Shown here in pieces: positions 22,694-33,032 of a stretch of 64,000 bases of DNA (the first letter of the stretch is position 1; each line of letters opens with the position of its first letter). The stretch spans positions 930,001 through 994,000 of the forward strand of contig NW_008805068.1 in NCBI RefSeq assembly GCF_000004825.1. Reading direction: 5' to 3'. Under the pieces are notes generated by a model. That model saw nothing but the letters and a program-made list of their open reading frames with translations, did no database searches and was not told the DNA's origin. The translations under genes and the position numbers were made by a program. The stretch comes from Heterostelium album PN500. Its lineage: Eukaryota; Evosea; Eumycetozoa; Acytosteliales; Acytosteliaceae.

Positions 22694-24310
22694 TTAATTT
22701 GGGTATTGTGGGTATCTTGCATGATTATAGGTTTGTGGTTGTTGTCTGACTGGCTGACTATAGTAATAGTTCCAAGCATGACTGTTTGGTTCACTTGGAG
22801 GTGTGGTCAAATCTTGTTGTTGATACATTACGGTGGGTTGGGGATATACTGGATATGGGTATGATGGGTGTTGTTGAACATGGTATGGTTGTTGCGCGCC
22901 GTTCGACACATAACTTTGATATTCTACATTTTGATAGGTGGGTTGATAGTTATAGTATATTGGTTGTGGTTGAGGATAGGTATTATAATTTGGGTGGTGG
23001 AATGGCTTAGCTTTGTTGATAGTATTTACAAAGCTATTGAGTTGTTGACCATTCGTTTGGTAGGAATTTGACTTTTGTCGGAATGGTTTTGATTGTGAAG
23101 ATAAATTACCACTATTATTATTGTTGTTGTTGTTGGTAGGTAAGGGTGGTGTGGTGGAAGTGGGAATGGTTGGGGGTGGTGATGGTGAGGAGACTGGCTG
23201 AGGTGGACTTTGGGATCTTCGGTATTCATCAACACCAGTTTGGATAACTTTAAGGTACTTATCAAACTCTTCGCGGTCTATGTATAGATTATAATTGAGA
23301 AAAGCCAACAGCTTTAACTCTAAAAAGTTGATTTCAGATAGAGAAACACCTCCGACCTGAGCATAGTATCGATTGTCCAGTGACTTTTCGTTTTGATACT
23401 TTGACGATAGTAGAGCACATGTCATGATAAGGCGGTGAATGTTGAGGTTGTTAAATTGGAATTTTGGATTGAGTCTTTTGAGTCTATCCAGATATATTAC
23501 AGTGATGACAAAGATTTCCTCGTCAAACATGGTATATTTAAGAATTCTACGTAGATACTGAAATACAGAGATATTTGGCGATGATGCCGCGTTAAATGAT
23601 GAGCTGATTGGGTCTTCGTCGGATTCTGGTGTCTCTGAATCCATTTGATTCTCAATAAACTCTGCTGTTACGTGAAGAAGTGGGAGATACAACTTGATGG
23701 ATTCGTCGTCCATTACGATTGGGTTAATTTCGGCAGCGGAACTCGATTGCTTCTTGGCAACCTCGGCGACATCGGATGATGTTGCAGAACTGGATTCAGC
23801 TGCCTCCTTTGATGCCTCATCAATTGCGGCGCCAGCTGCAGTGTCGTGTGTAGGTGATAATGTTTTTGGTGGTGTCGTTATTGTTGTCTTTGCAATGACT
23901 GGCTTAGTGATATATGATTTATCTAATAAATTCGAAAGATTATCAACGCTGTTCTTATTAAATTTCTTTTGTTGTTGTAGGTTTCTAGAGTGGTTTCTAT
24001 TGTTATTTGTTGAAGGTTGTTGATTATTAATAATACATAAAGAGTTTTGAGCTCTTATTATTTCTGATGATGCGTCACTACTGTTACAACTACTATTATT
24101 ATTAAAGGTTTTTCTCTGATTCTTGTCGTTTCTATGATTGTATTGTTGCTGTTGCTGCTGCTTAAACTGCTTATTGGGATTCGAATTCATGGTTTTGAAG
24201 GGCTGAGTGGACTTTTGTAAAGATAGTAGAGATGGGGCCGATATTGACGATGGCAATCCTGAATATTCAGTTACTGGCTTTGGAGATGATGACTGTGATT
24301 TAGAATACAT
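22694..24310 (-). CDS. Pho80-type cyclin (P/U cyclin) with Gln/Pro-rich flanks
   Basis: A single exon of 538 codons. The folded part is about residues 200-350: IKLYLPLLHVTAEFIENQ, then ISVFQYLRRILKYTMFDEE, VITVIYLDRLKRLNP, NIHRLIMTCALLSSKYQNE, DNRYYAQVGGVSLSEINFLE and LLAFLNYNLYIDREEF. This is the classic Pho80/Pcl cyclin box with its YxDR, SSKY, and SxxEINxLE signatures. Such cyclins bind Pho85/CDK5-class kinases (metabolic and polarity control) rather than driving the core cycle. Both flanks are Asn/Ser and Pro/Tyr/Gln low complexity with no further domain. It ends 167 bases after ARS2, tail to tail. Confidence 0.88.
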   Translation of the reverse strand: MYSKSQSSSPKPVTEYSGLPSSISAPSLLSLQKSTQPFKTMNSNPNKQFKQQQQQQYNHRNDKNQRKTFNNNSSCNSSDASSEIIRAQNSLCIINNQQPSTNNNRNHSRNLQQQKKFNKNSVDNLSNLLDKSYITKPVIAKTTITTPPKTLSPTHDTAAGAAIDEASKEAAESSSATSSDVAEVAKKQSSSAAEINPIVMDDESIKLYLPLLHVTAEFIENQMDSETPESDEDPISSSFNAASSPNISVFQYLRRILKYTMFDEEIFVITVIYLDRLKRLNPKFQFNNLNIHRLIMTCALLSSKYQNEKSLDNRYYAQVGGVSLSEINFLELKLLAFLNYNLYIDREEFDKYLKVIQTGVDEYRRSQSPPQPVSSPSPPPTIPTSTTPPLPTNNNNNNNSGNLSSQSKPFRQKSNSYQTNGQQLNSFVNTINKAKPFHHPNYNTYPQPQPIYYNYQPTYQNVEYQSYVSNGAQQPYHVQQHPSYPYPVYPQPTVMYQQQDLTTPPSEPNSHAWNYYYSQPVRQQPQTYNHARYPQYPN

Positions 24311-24460
24311 GGTTATATAAAAATTTTAAATTATGTAATTTTTATATGAAATATATATATTAAAGTAGTATAATTATAATAATAAAAAAAGAAATATATA
24401 TGATTAAATTATTTTGTTGTTGATTATTGTAGCAAGGTGAAACTATTAATATAATAAAGT

Positions 24461-24607
24461 TTAAAATACTGATGTCTGTTTTGGAGCTGCCCTGCGAATT
24501 CGAGGTTGATCTTTAATTCTTTTCAAGGGGATATTATAGATATTATAGTCAACCAACATTCGGTAATGCTTTTTGCTGATACTTGTACAAAGAGGTAGAG
24601 ATAATAT
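24461..24607 (-). pseudogene. Orphan coding-like terminal exon, 48 codons
   Basis: After an acceptor-like TTTTCTAG, an open minus-strand frame of 48 residues ends in TAA. It contains SKKHYRMLVDYNIYNIPLKR and RIKDQPRIRRAAPKQ, is basic, has mixed codon usage, and is markedly less AT-rich than its surroundings. It lies 151 bases upstream of the cyclin start on the same strand. No in-frame ATG or convincing partner exon was found upstream: the minus strand has no ATG from about 24550 to 25136. It may be the last exon of a small gene starting beyond 25.1 kb, a remnant of a lost gene, or a short ORF from its internal Met. I do not recognise the protein. Confidence 0.35.
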
Positions 24608-25404
24608 CTAGAAAAGAATTGAAAATACTACTAGTAGGGGAAGAACTTCAAACAAACAAAATATATATATATAAATAATTTTGAAAGTAGAAGTTGATGC
24701 TGTTGCTGCTTGAAAATTTCTAATGTTACAATTGATTATGATTCGTTATGTTCTATTATTATATGGGTGTTCAGTTACTAATGATTATAATATGATATTA
24801 CAACCTTTTTCTCTTTTTTTTTTTAATTTTATATGTATGACCAATCAAAATTTGCTATTATTACTATTATTTTTTTGTCGTAGATTATCGCCAACGACCA
24901 AACGCACTACCGCTACACTACTACTACTCCAATTATATTAACTTTTTGATTTGGATAATGAATCAAATCTTTAGCTGAATATAATATAGACTGTTCTTGG
25001 TACTCTAATAATTTGAAGTTGCAAATTGAAATAAAAAAAAAAATGAAGAATGTAGGTTAGTTAACCGTCCTATTGAATATGTGTAAATGTTTGCAATATT
25101 ATTGTGAATTTAATTAATTTAATTGAAATTGAATTACATTTATTTTAAAATGATATCTTGTTGTTGCAATAACACATAGTTATACATGTTGAAGATTAAT
25201 ATGTTGAAATGAATATTGTCAATCATGTAGTTAACATCATACCTCAATTATACATATATATAAATTGAGTTTTCAAAATAATCAGCTGTTTATGTTTGTT
25301 ATTGTTAATGTTGTTGTTGCAGTAGAATTTATTAAAATATATCTGTTATGATCTATTGGATAATGTAGGAATAAAATGTGTAGAAAACTGTGTTACTATC
25401 TGTG

Positions 25405-25426
25405 GTGTGTGTGTGTGTGTGTGTGT
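25405..25426. repeat. (GT)n microsatellite
   Basis: A perfect alternating GT run, followed about 30 bases on by an (AAAT)n tract. Non-coding. Confidence 0.9.
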
Positions 25427-26424
25427 CAGTGTGGTATGTCTTTATGTGTGTAATTAATAAATAAATAAATAAATAAATAAATATATATATCAAGTGTGTA
25501 TGTGTTGATTTTCTATTTATATTTGAAAAAAAAAATTTTTTTTTTTTTTTTTTTTGTCAATTTCTTGTTTTTATGAGCAAAACAGATATCTGTAGGGCTG
25601 GTTTTTGGTTGGGGGGATAATGATGATAGTGGGTTTATTTGTTGGTTTTTTTTTTATGCTCATCAGAGTGGGTGGTTATTTGAGAATTTACTTGGTTTGT
25701 ACAGTGTCTCTTTGTTTTGATTCTATTTATTTATTCTATTGGTCAGATGTGAGTGTTTGTGCTGAGTTAACGTGTGGGTGGTAATGAAGAGTGAAGTGGT
25801 ATTGGTTATTGGGGTGTGTCGAGTTGATAACTCATTCTAGACCCACACACCACGCTATCATAATCAACCAACTTTATTTGTTGAAGTTAGAATAATAATT
25901 GTCTGTTTGATTTTTTTTAAAAAAAAAACTAAATACTTTTAAGTAATTTAAAATTTAAAATCCTAACTTGTTGTTCTTGCTGTTGTTGTAGCTTTTTGCT
26001 ATTTATGTATTTAACTAAAACTGTACACTGTGTGTGCAATACTAAAATTGTGTCCATTCTGTTCTGTTGTGATGTTGATAATGATGATAATGAAAATGAT
26101 GATGATGATGGTGATATATATCTATGCTTAATCAAAAAAATAATAATTTAACAAATGCTTACCAAACTGTACTAATTATCATAAAAATAAATTTGTTACT
26201 AATAAAGAGTTATAAAAGGGTAGATAGATAATATATGATGTGAATTTATTGTTTTGAAATTTGTTGGTCACAATTTTTACGAAAAAAAAAGTTTGCAAAC
26301 TTTTTTGTTTTCCTCTATTTATCCTGGTTTTTTTTGGACAATAAAAATCTCATCAATAGGGGGGATAAATAACGAAAAAATCAAAAATAACAAAAATTTT
26401 ATCACTCAACAATTTCTTTGCAGC

Positions 26425-26440
26425 ACCCATTATAATGGGT
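26425..26440. promoter_or_regulatory. Perfect 16-base palindrome ACCCATTATAATGGGT
   Basis: The sequence equals its own reverse complement. It lies 684 bases upstream of the NDP kinase start in otherwise AT-rich spacer. A regulatory role is only inferred. Confidence 0.25.
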
Positions 26441-27123
26441 CCAAATTTTTAATAAAATGAGAAATATGCTTAAGGAATTTTTATCTTTTTGTTTTTTTTA
26501 CTTTTTTTTTTTTTCACTTTTAGGTATGAGCATCACTTAATACCAATAACAGGTAAAATTATAAAAAGAGAGATCCGCGATCGATCGTAAAGAAAATAAA
26601 ACCAAACACCAATAGTCTAGACTTGGTTTTGATATGGTCATAATACACTTTACAAATAAAAAACAAAAAAATAAAACCATCCAATAATAATAACAACTTG
26701 TTGTTTTTTTCGATGTCACAATTTATACGAATTGTTAGAAGGTTGTTAATACACATAACAAACCAACTTATCAAAGTCTAAAAAAAATGATTATTGGGCG
26801 CACTGTGAAGTGATTAGTCTTTTTTTTTATTTTCAAATCGAAAGGTTTTGGGTCAATGAACTAGATTGAGAAGTTCTTTCCAATAAACTTTGAAAATCTT
26901 ATCTTAAAATTTCATTACATTGTGTTGAAGTTTATTTATTTGAACAACAATCACTTTTGAAAATAAAAAGATTGGTGTGTTGTGTTGAGCCCCATTACTT
27001 GAAGTGGTCCACTAGTAGTTTGAAAATTTTGTTGTTTTTTTTCTACAAAAAATAATAAAATAATAAAATTTAATTAAATAAACGAACGACCTCTTTTAAT
27101 TAATGTGTGTGTTTTTGTAATAA

Positions 27124-27804
27124 ATGAGTAGCAGTATTAGTAGATATACTTTGGCAATAATCAAACCTGATATTTTAATCAGACAATCGCAATGTCTTGA
27201 TTCGATCATTCAAAAAATAGAAACAAAGTTTAACATTGTCAATAGAAAACAAATAGTTTTATCAATATCAGAGGCAGAGCAATTCTACAATGGTATGTGA
27301 TCGAATCAATGAATACGTTTAGAAATAACATGTTATTCATTATCAATGGTATTATTAGAATATTAATAATAGAAAATAAAATAATAAACAGATCACAGAG
27401 GTAAATTCTTCTATGAAAGATTAGTGGGTTTCATGTCACGAGGTCCAATCATACCGATGGTACTAAGTGAAAAGAATTCACAAGTAGATTCAATAAAGAG
27501 TTGGAGAGAGTTTATAGGTCCAACACATGCTGAAAAGTAAGTCTATTGAAATGCGTTGAATCTAGATTGAATCAAATACTTATATAATGGAAAACAGTGC
27601 AAGAAAATTAGATTGTCTAAGAGGAGAATATGGTTTTTCAGATACATGGAATGGATTTCATGGTTCAGGTATATTTTAAATCTATAATGTTGTTTAATTC
27701 AATCTTGAAATTCATTAACAAATGTTGTTTTTATAGGTTCACATGATGAAGCTTTAAATGAGATAAAGTTTTTCTTTCCAGACTTTGATAAAACAAATCA
27801 ATAA
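27124..27804 (+). CDS. Nucleoside diphosphate kinase, NME6-like (group II)
   Basis: Four exons (27124-27292, 27392-27536, 27598-27668, 27737-27804) encode 150 residues. The N-terminus RYTLAIIKPDILIRQ is the NDPK start motif. FYERLVGFMSRGPIIPMVL follows, then GPTHAENARKLDCLRGEYG and the active-site block NGFHGSGSHDEALNEIKFFFPDF. The catalytic His lies in HGS, and the spacing of HGSGSHDEALNEI equals the family's HGSDSVExAxxEI, which decides the third intron's donor (GTATAT rather than the overlapping GTTCAG). The EIxFFFPDF end and weak hexamer-loop similarity suggest the NME6 group rather than the cytosolic NME1/2 group. The enzyme transfers phosphate between nucleoside di- and triphosphates; NME6 homologs are reported in mitochondria. 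Confidence 0.88.
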
Positions 27805-27953
27805 AAGTTATAAAGTCATTTGTATAGTTAGTTAGTTAGGATTAGTTCAATTAAATAATATTATGGATTCACTACTTTGTTGTACATATATTTACAAACA
27901 GGTTGTTTATTATTGTTGTTTTATACAATATTTCTCACTCTCTATGTTTATTC

Positions 27954-29306
27954 TTAGATTGGGAAATGTGCTTGCAAAAAGTCTTCAATAGCTGTTCCAG
28001 GATCACCTGTATTCGGTAGCTTACGTAGTGATGCCAAGAAATGTAAGATATCGTTGTGTAGTCTTCGCCGAGCAGACTTTGGTCCCAACTCCAATTTCGG
28101 TATGTTTTCAATGAATAGGTTGTTTAACATATAGTAGATATTGGTGAATACCTTGAATATCTGGTCTGGTGGCAATAGATTATTCAAAAGCTTGTGAAGT
28201 GTTGCGAAATCTTTTTGAAGTGCTGCAATTGGTGGTGATGGTATAGGTATTGTATCATTTTTCAAATCCAATTGCTAAATTGATCAAACAATTAATAACA
28301 ATTAATAAATAAATACATTATTATAAATAATTATTTTACAACTTACACTAAGTGCTTTAAATTGTATAAGTGAACGTTCTTTTAGGATAGCAACAAACTT
28401 TAGGAAAATCTCACCTCTGTGTGATGAGTAATCTTGGATGGTCTTGTCAAATCCACTCAGCAGTGGATATTGGCTCTTGGAGGTGAGTGAATGTTGTAAT
28501 ATGGTTTTGAGGTGTGGAATCAGCTTGATTTGGAAGCTAAGACACTGTGATGTCAGTCCGAGATGCTTCGAGTTGATTGTCTTGATGTTCATGGTCTGTC
28601 TGGCACCGGCACCCAGCACTAGCTGGTAGGTGATTCCATTGAATGTATTGAGAAGTTCGATCAGTTTCGGAATGGAGTCGATCACCAACGACGGTAGAAC
28701 CTCCACACAATGCAAATAGTCTTTAATGAATTTCAGGAGCATCAGCGAGGTGTTACCAACTTTGAATTTCTCACCGCTGATAGAAATGATCTCGTTGATG
28801 CCAATATCGTTTGGTATGACTGGCGATTGCACGATCGACTGGTTGGCAGCATTCGCCGAGACCAGCTGCTGGTCGTCGTCAAGTGTCTGGCCAGTCATGA
28901 TTGGTGATGTTGAACTAAGAGATTGGTCGACCAGTGCATCAACGATATTTTGGAACTCTGTTACGACTTGAACCGGTACCCATTCCTCATTCTCGAGCAG
29001 CAGTGACAGCGATGACAATCTGTTCTTATGAAGAGTATCTAGATATTGCTTGGATTGCGTGAGCTGAGTGGATCTGAGAATCGATGCTTTCTTCTTGGAG
29101 ACCGATAGCGTTGATTCCGAAAATTCGATAAACTCATTGATCTTTTGTGTGAGCGACACAAAGTCGGGCAGTGCCAACTTGGAGTTGACATCGGATCTAA
29201 CTTTTATCAGAGATGCCAGTCTCTCTTGCATTGTTTCATTTACAGATATCAATATATTATTACATATCGCTTTAATTGTATCTATTTGATTTGATTGAAT
29301 ACTTTT

Positions 29307-29362
<56 letters not shown>

Positions 29363-29790
29363 GATTATAATTATTAATATCTTGACTACTGTTATTATTA
29401 TATTTTGAATAGCTAATATCAACTTCTAATATTATTAGGTACCGAGCTCGTATTGTATCTTTTTTATGGTAATCATCTTTCTTTTGAATTCTTGATTGAC
29501 ACGGTTGAATAGTGGTATTGAATCGATAGGTGATAGCTTTACAAGTCGCTGTTTACACTCTTCCCATGTGAATTTCATTGGTTGAAGTTGACCATTGTTG
29601 ACTTTACTTTCATCCAACTCAAAGGTAACTGTAGATACAACAGTTTTAAACAAATTTCGTACAGATTCATCTGCAGCCTCTCTAAACGCTTCTAAAACTT
29701 CACCAACTCTTCCAATTCTAAGAAGATTCGCTACTATTGGTCTAATCATATCGTTAAATTCATCTATACCACTGTCATTATTATTATTAC

Positions 29791-29862
<72 letters not shown>

Positions 29863-31074
29863 CAATATTAAAGTTATGATCATTGAGTGCAATCTTTATA
29901 AAATCAGATTCCAACATTTTCTCTATTAGCTTGATCATCTCTGATAGTTGTGGTCCGATATTCTTGAGTGCACCAATGGTTACGAGGTCATTCTCGAGTG
30001 CGTACTGTGTCGATGCTATCAGGTCGAGTGCACCACCATAGTCACCCTTTGAGAGTAGCAGCTGGAGTGTTGGTTGCGCTTGTTTCACTTCGTTGACGAG
30101 AGAGAGTAGCGCCAGAGTATCCTGTGTTCTATTCTTCTGTAGATGAAGTCTACTGATATTCAAGCTACTCTTTACCACCTCGTTATCGACCTTCTTTAGC
30201 ATCGACCTCGAATGCATCAGTTCATGATAGAGTGTATTCAACTCTGAACGAAACTGCTTCAGATCGGACATCGCACTGACAAACGACTGTGACTTGTCTC
30301 TAATGTTACCAACGATATTCTCTTCGATAATAGTTGAGTAGTGCTCCAGTTTCTGAAAGATAATAGGTGAAGGATCGTTGTTTGCATACTCTAATATTTG
30401 ACTCTTATTCAACTCCTTTCTAAAAAAGAATTCCGGTATATTATCTAAACTAATGATTTCTTTAAGTAGTAATAGATTGTTAATAAAAAAGACACAATTG
30501 GCTAATTGGTTGATTATTATATATATTTGTTACCTTCCGATGTCTTTTTATTTGTTGGTATTAAATCTTTTTGTTCGTTATCTTTAAATATTCTATAGAC
30601 TTGAGATATCTTGTTGAGGTATGACTGAAATTGGTGAGTTGATATCTGTGGAATCGATGCAGATACCGGTGGTATGATTAGTTCATCCGGTTTCCATTCA
30701 TTGGTTGGTGGTGCCGTTGGATCTAGACATACTGATGTCAAGCTCTGTGCGAATACGAATGGTTCACAATTATGTTGTTGAAATAACTGTGACGATGATC
30801 TTCTAAGATGACCAATATTATTATTAATACTATAACTACCTCCACTACCACCAATGTTACCACTACTACTACTATTATTACTGGGCGGACTATTTATAAT
30901 ACTACTATTATAACTATGAAAAGAAGGTAAACTATTACTATTTGTTAAAGTTGATGTTGTTACAGGTAGACTATTTGATCTTTGATGAAATATTGATTTA
31001 CTATTACTGTTACTATTACTATTGTTATTATTGTTATTGTTTTCATTTATATAAGGTGAAGTTGGAAAAGACAT
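27954..31074 (-). CDS. vps54: VPS54, GARP tethering complex subunit
   Basis: Four exons (30534-31074, 29443-30459, 28347-29380, 27954-28274) give about 970 residues, the length of animal VPS54. Landmarks: IISLDNIPEFFFRKE, the N-terminal helical block with NISRLHLQKNRTQDTLALL and QPTLQLLLSKGDYGGALDLI, then HKNRLSSLSLLLENEEWVP, YQLVLGAGARQTMNIKTI and the C-terminal DUF2451-like region ending near residue 970. GARP ties endosome-derived vesicles to the trans-Golgi. The first exon is Asn/Ser-rich; exon 2 has an unbroken run of about 26 Asn codons and exon 3 opens with about 18 Gln codons. The exon 2-3 junction is the least certain: a 62-base intron at 29381-29442 keeps the frame. The gene lies tail to tail with the NDP kinase, 149 bases apart. 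Confidence 0.9.
29775..29866. repeat. (ATT)n tract coding for poly-Asn in vps54
   Basis: About 90 bases of almost pure ATT on the plus strand, AAT codons on the minus strand, within exon 2 of the VPS54 gene. It lies between two conserved helices, so it is probably a tolerated flexible insertion. Confidence 0.85.
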
Positions 31075-31224
31075 CTTTATTGTCTAAAATCATTATTTAA
31101 AATGATAAACATAAATAAATGTATATGGTGTGTGGGCGTGGTAATTGCGATTAATATTAAAAACAAAACTTTTTGTAAGTTCAATTTTTTTTTATTAATA
31201 TTACTATTAAATAAGTAGTTGATA

Positions 31225-32618
31225 TTACTCTACTTTAATTGGTTTGCAATATTCTTGTCCGAATAGGTGTGTAGCGTTTTCATTATTTTCCTCTTTGAAT
31301 TGATTTCTCTCGAGAATTCTTAGGAGAAGAATTGCTGCAGATCCTTGGGTGATACCCCAGATAGATACCTTTAAAATAATTAAATTTAAAAGAAATAGAT
31401 TAGTTAAAAACAGTACAATAATATATATTTCTTGTTTTGTTTTGTTTTGTTTTTGTTGAACACTTACACCAACGTATGGTACTGCAAGAATATAAGTACA
31501 GGCCAATGAGAATCCGAATAACCATCCAAAATAACGACGGTTGACATAGACCTCTTGTTTGACGTCGGGTACACGACAGTAGTAGACTTCGAGTAGTTCC
31601 TTACCCATTGAGTAACAGGCCATCAGTGCCTTCAAGATGTGTTTGGAGATATCGTGCATCGCTGGGTGAAGTGATACTACGGCTAGCACGAATGCCATTC
31701 CATTACCGAGTGGCTCTTTGCTGTAGAGGAATTGCGATGCTGCCACCGCGAATGTACCGATACCATAGGGAAGTAGCGATAACAAATAAACAATAGCACC
31801 AGATGCTGCCAACTTTCCGAATCTCCACAAAAACTCTGACATTGGATATTGTTTAACGATCGGTGAGTTTCTTAGGAATGTTGCTAATTCTTTGTTTTGA
31901 CCTTCTAATACATAGAAAAACATCTAAATAAATAATGATTATTAATATTATTTCAAATTATTGTTTTGCAGTGTAAACAACACTGACTCTAACTTACATC
32001 CTCATTGAAACTTGGTAGAACATATCTAAGGAAACCAATGAAAATCATTGGAATAAAGAATGCAATCTTCTCAAACAATGTGAATGGTGACATTACATGT
32101 GTTACTTTCTCGAGATAATGGAATCCAAGCTTCTCAAGGAGTGCCAGGATCACTCTAATTGGGAAGGTAGCCATAATCATCATGAAATAGGTCGCTGCAA
32201 TACCGATCAGTAAAAATTTAATGGTTTGTAGATACATTGCCATAATCTTTTGATTTCTAATTGCAATCCATGATCCTAAATAGAGTCATTCATATAGAAT
32301 ACATTGATTTAGTTACATTGTCTACAACAACAACAACAACAACAACAACAGTTTATAAAGTAATATTAAAAATGTACCTTGAATAAAAGTAAAAACACCC
32401 TTAAAGAATTTAATATAGAATACAGGATGTACAAGTGTTTTTCTTTTGGTAACCTTTTTCAATTCCTTTCTTGAGAGATTCGAATTGAGTCTTTGTGGTG
32501 TTGGTGGCGGTGAACCTGGTGTAGCTGTTTCACCACTGCTATTCAATGGTGGACTACTATTCTTTTTATCGATGGCACCCTTGACCATTGTCTTTGCTTC
32601 TTTTACATACTTATCCAT
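31225..32618 (-). CDS. Multi-pass membrane protein, possibly EI24/Rrt8-like
   Basis: Four exons (32378-32618, 31998-32275, 31468-31923, 31225-31368) encode 372 residues. The N-terminal 60 residues are soluble and Pro/Ser-rich with a basic KELKKVTKRKT stretch. Several hydrophobic segments follow: around TIKFLLIGIAATYFMMIMATF, FEKIAFFIPMIFIGFL, IVYLLSLLPYGIGTFAVAAS, GNGMAFVLAVVSLHP, WLFGFSLACTYILAVPY and ITQGSAAILLLRI. The pattern of paired re-entrant-like helices and an amphipathic linker is reminiscent of EI24/Rrt8-type endoplasmic reticulum or lipid droplet proteins, but I see no decisive motif, so the function is unknown. It lies between vps54 and the RBM26/27-like gene, all on the minus strand. 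Confidence 0.7.
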
Positions 32619-33032
32619 TATGTTGTTGTTGTTGTATCTCTATCTTATACCTCTCTAGGCATATCAATTTAGAAATATTTAATTTAAAAGAAAAAAAAAC
32701 TTGTTGCTTTAAATTGAAATTTAATATTGGCAGATTTTTCAAAAAAAAACATTGATTTTTCATGTTTGATGACAACTTGGAAAATGGTGCGTCACCCCAA
32801 CTCAACTAATTGAGATCTTTGCAATTTCAGTATAGTCATTAATGTGTGACTCATTAAAATTACTTTGCAGATCAAGATATTTTTAGTAATTTGATCGATA
32901 AACTAATTAAAACAATCAATTTTATTTGTATTATTGATTTTTTGCAGAAAAAAAAACAAAAAAGTATTAAAAAAAAAGAAAAAAAAAAAAAGGTTAAGAA
33001 TATTGTTTTGTTATGATTATATATTGTTTGTT

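Larger units (their letters stand above)
24611..27123. other. 2.5 kb intergenic region
   Basis: A spacer left of the NDP kinase gene. It is AT-rich with (GT)n at 25405-25426, an (AAAT)n block near 25455-25482, long A and T runs around 25535, and a perfect 16-base palindrome at 26425-26440. Open frames at 24723, 25929, 26254, 26537 and 26559 are low complexity and overlap on both strands, so I treat them as chance. Confidence 0.6.

Noticed and set aside
24723-26774. Several 60-72 codon frames on both strands in the NDP kinase upstream spacer
   Set aside because: Low-complexity composition, mutual overlap on opposite strands and no recognisable motif.
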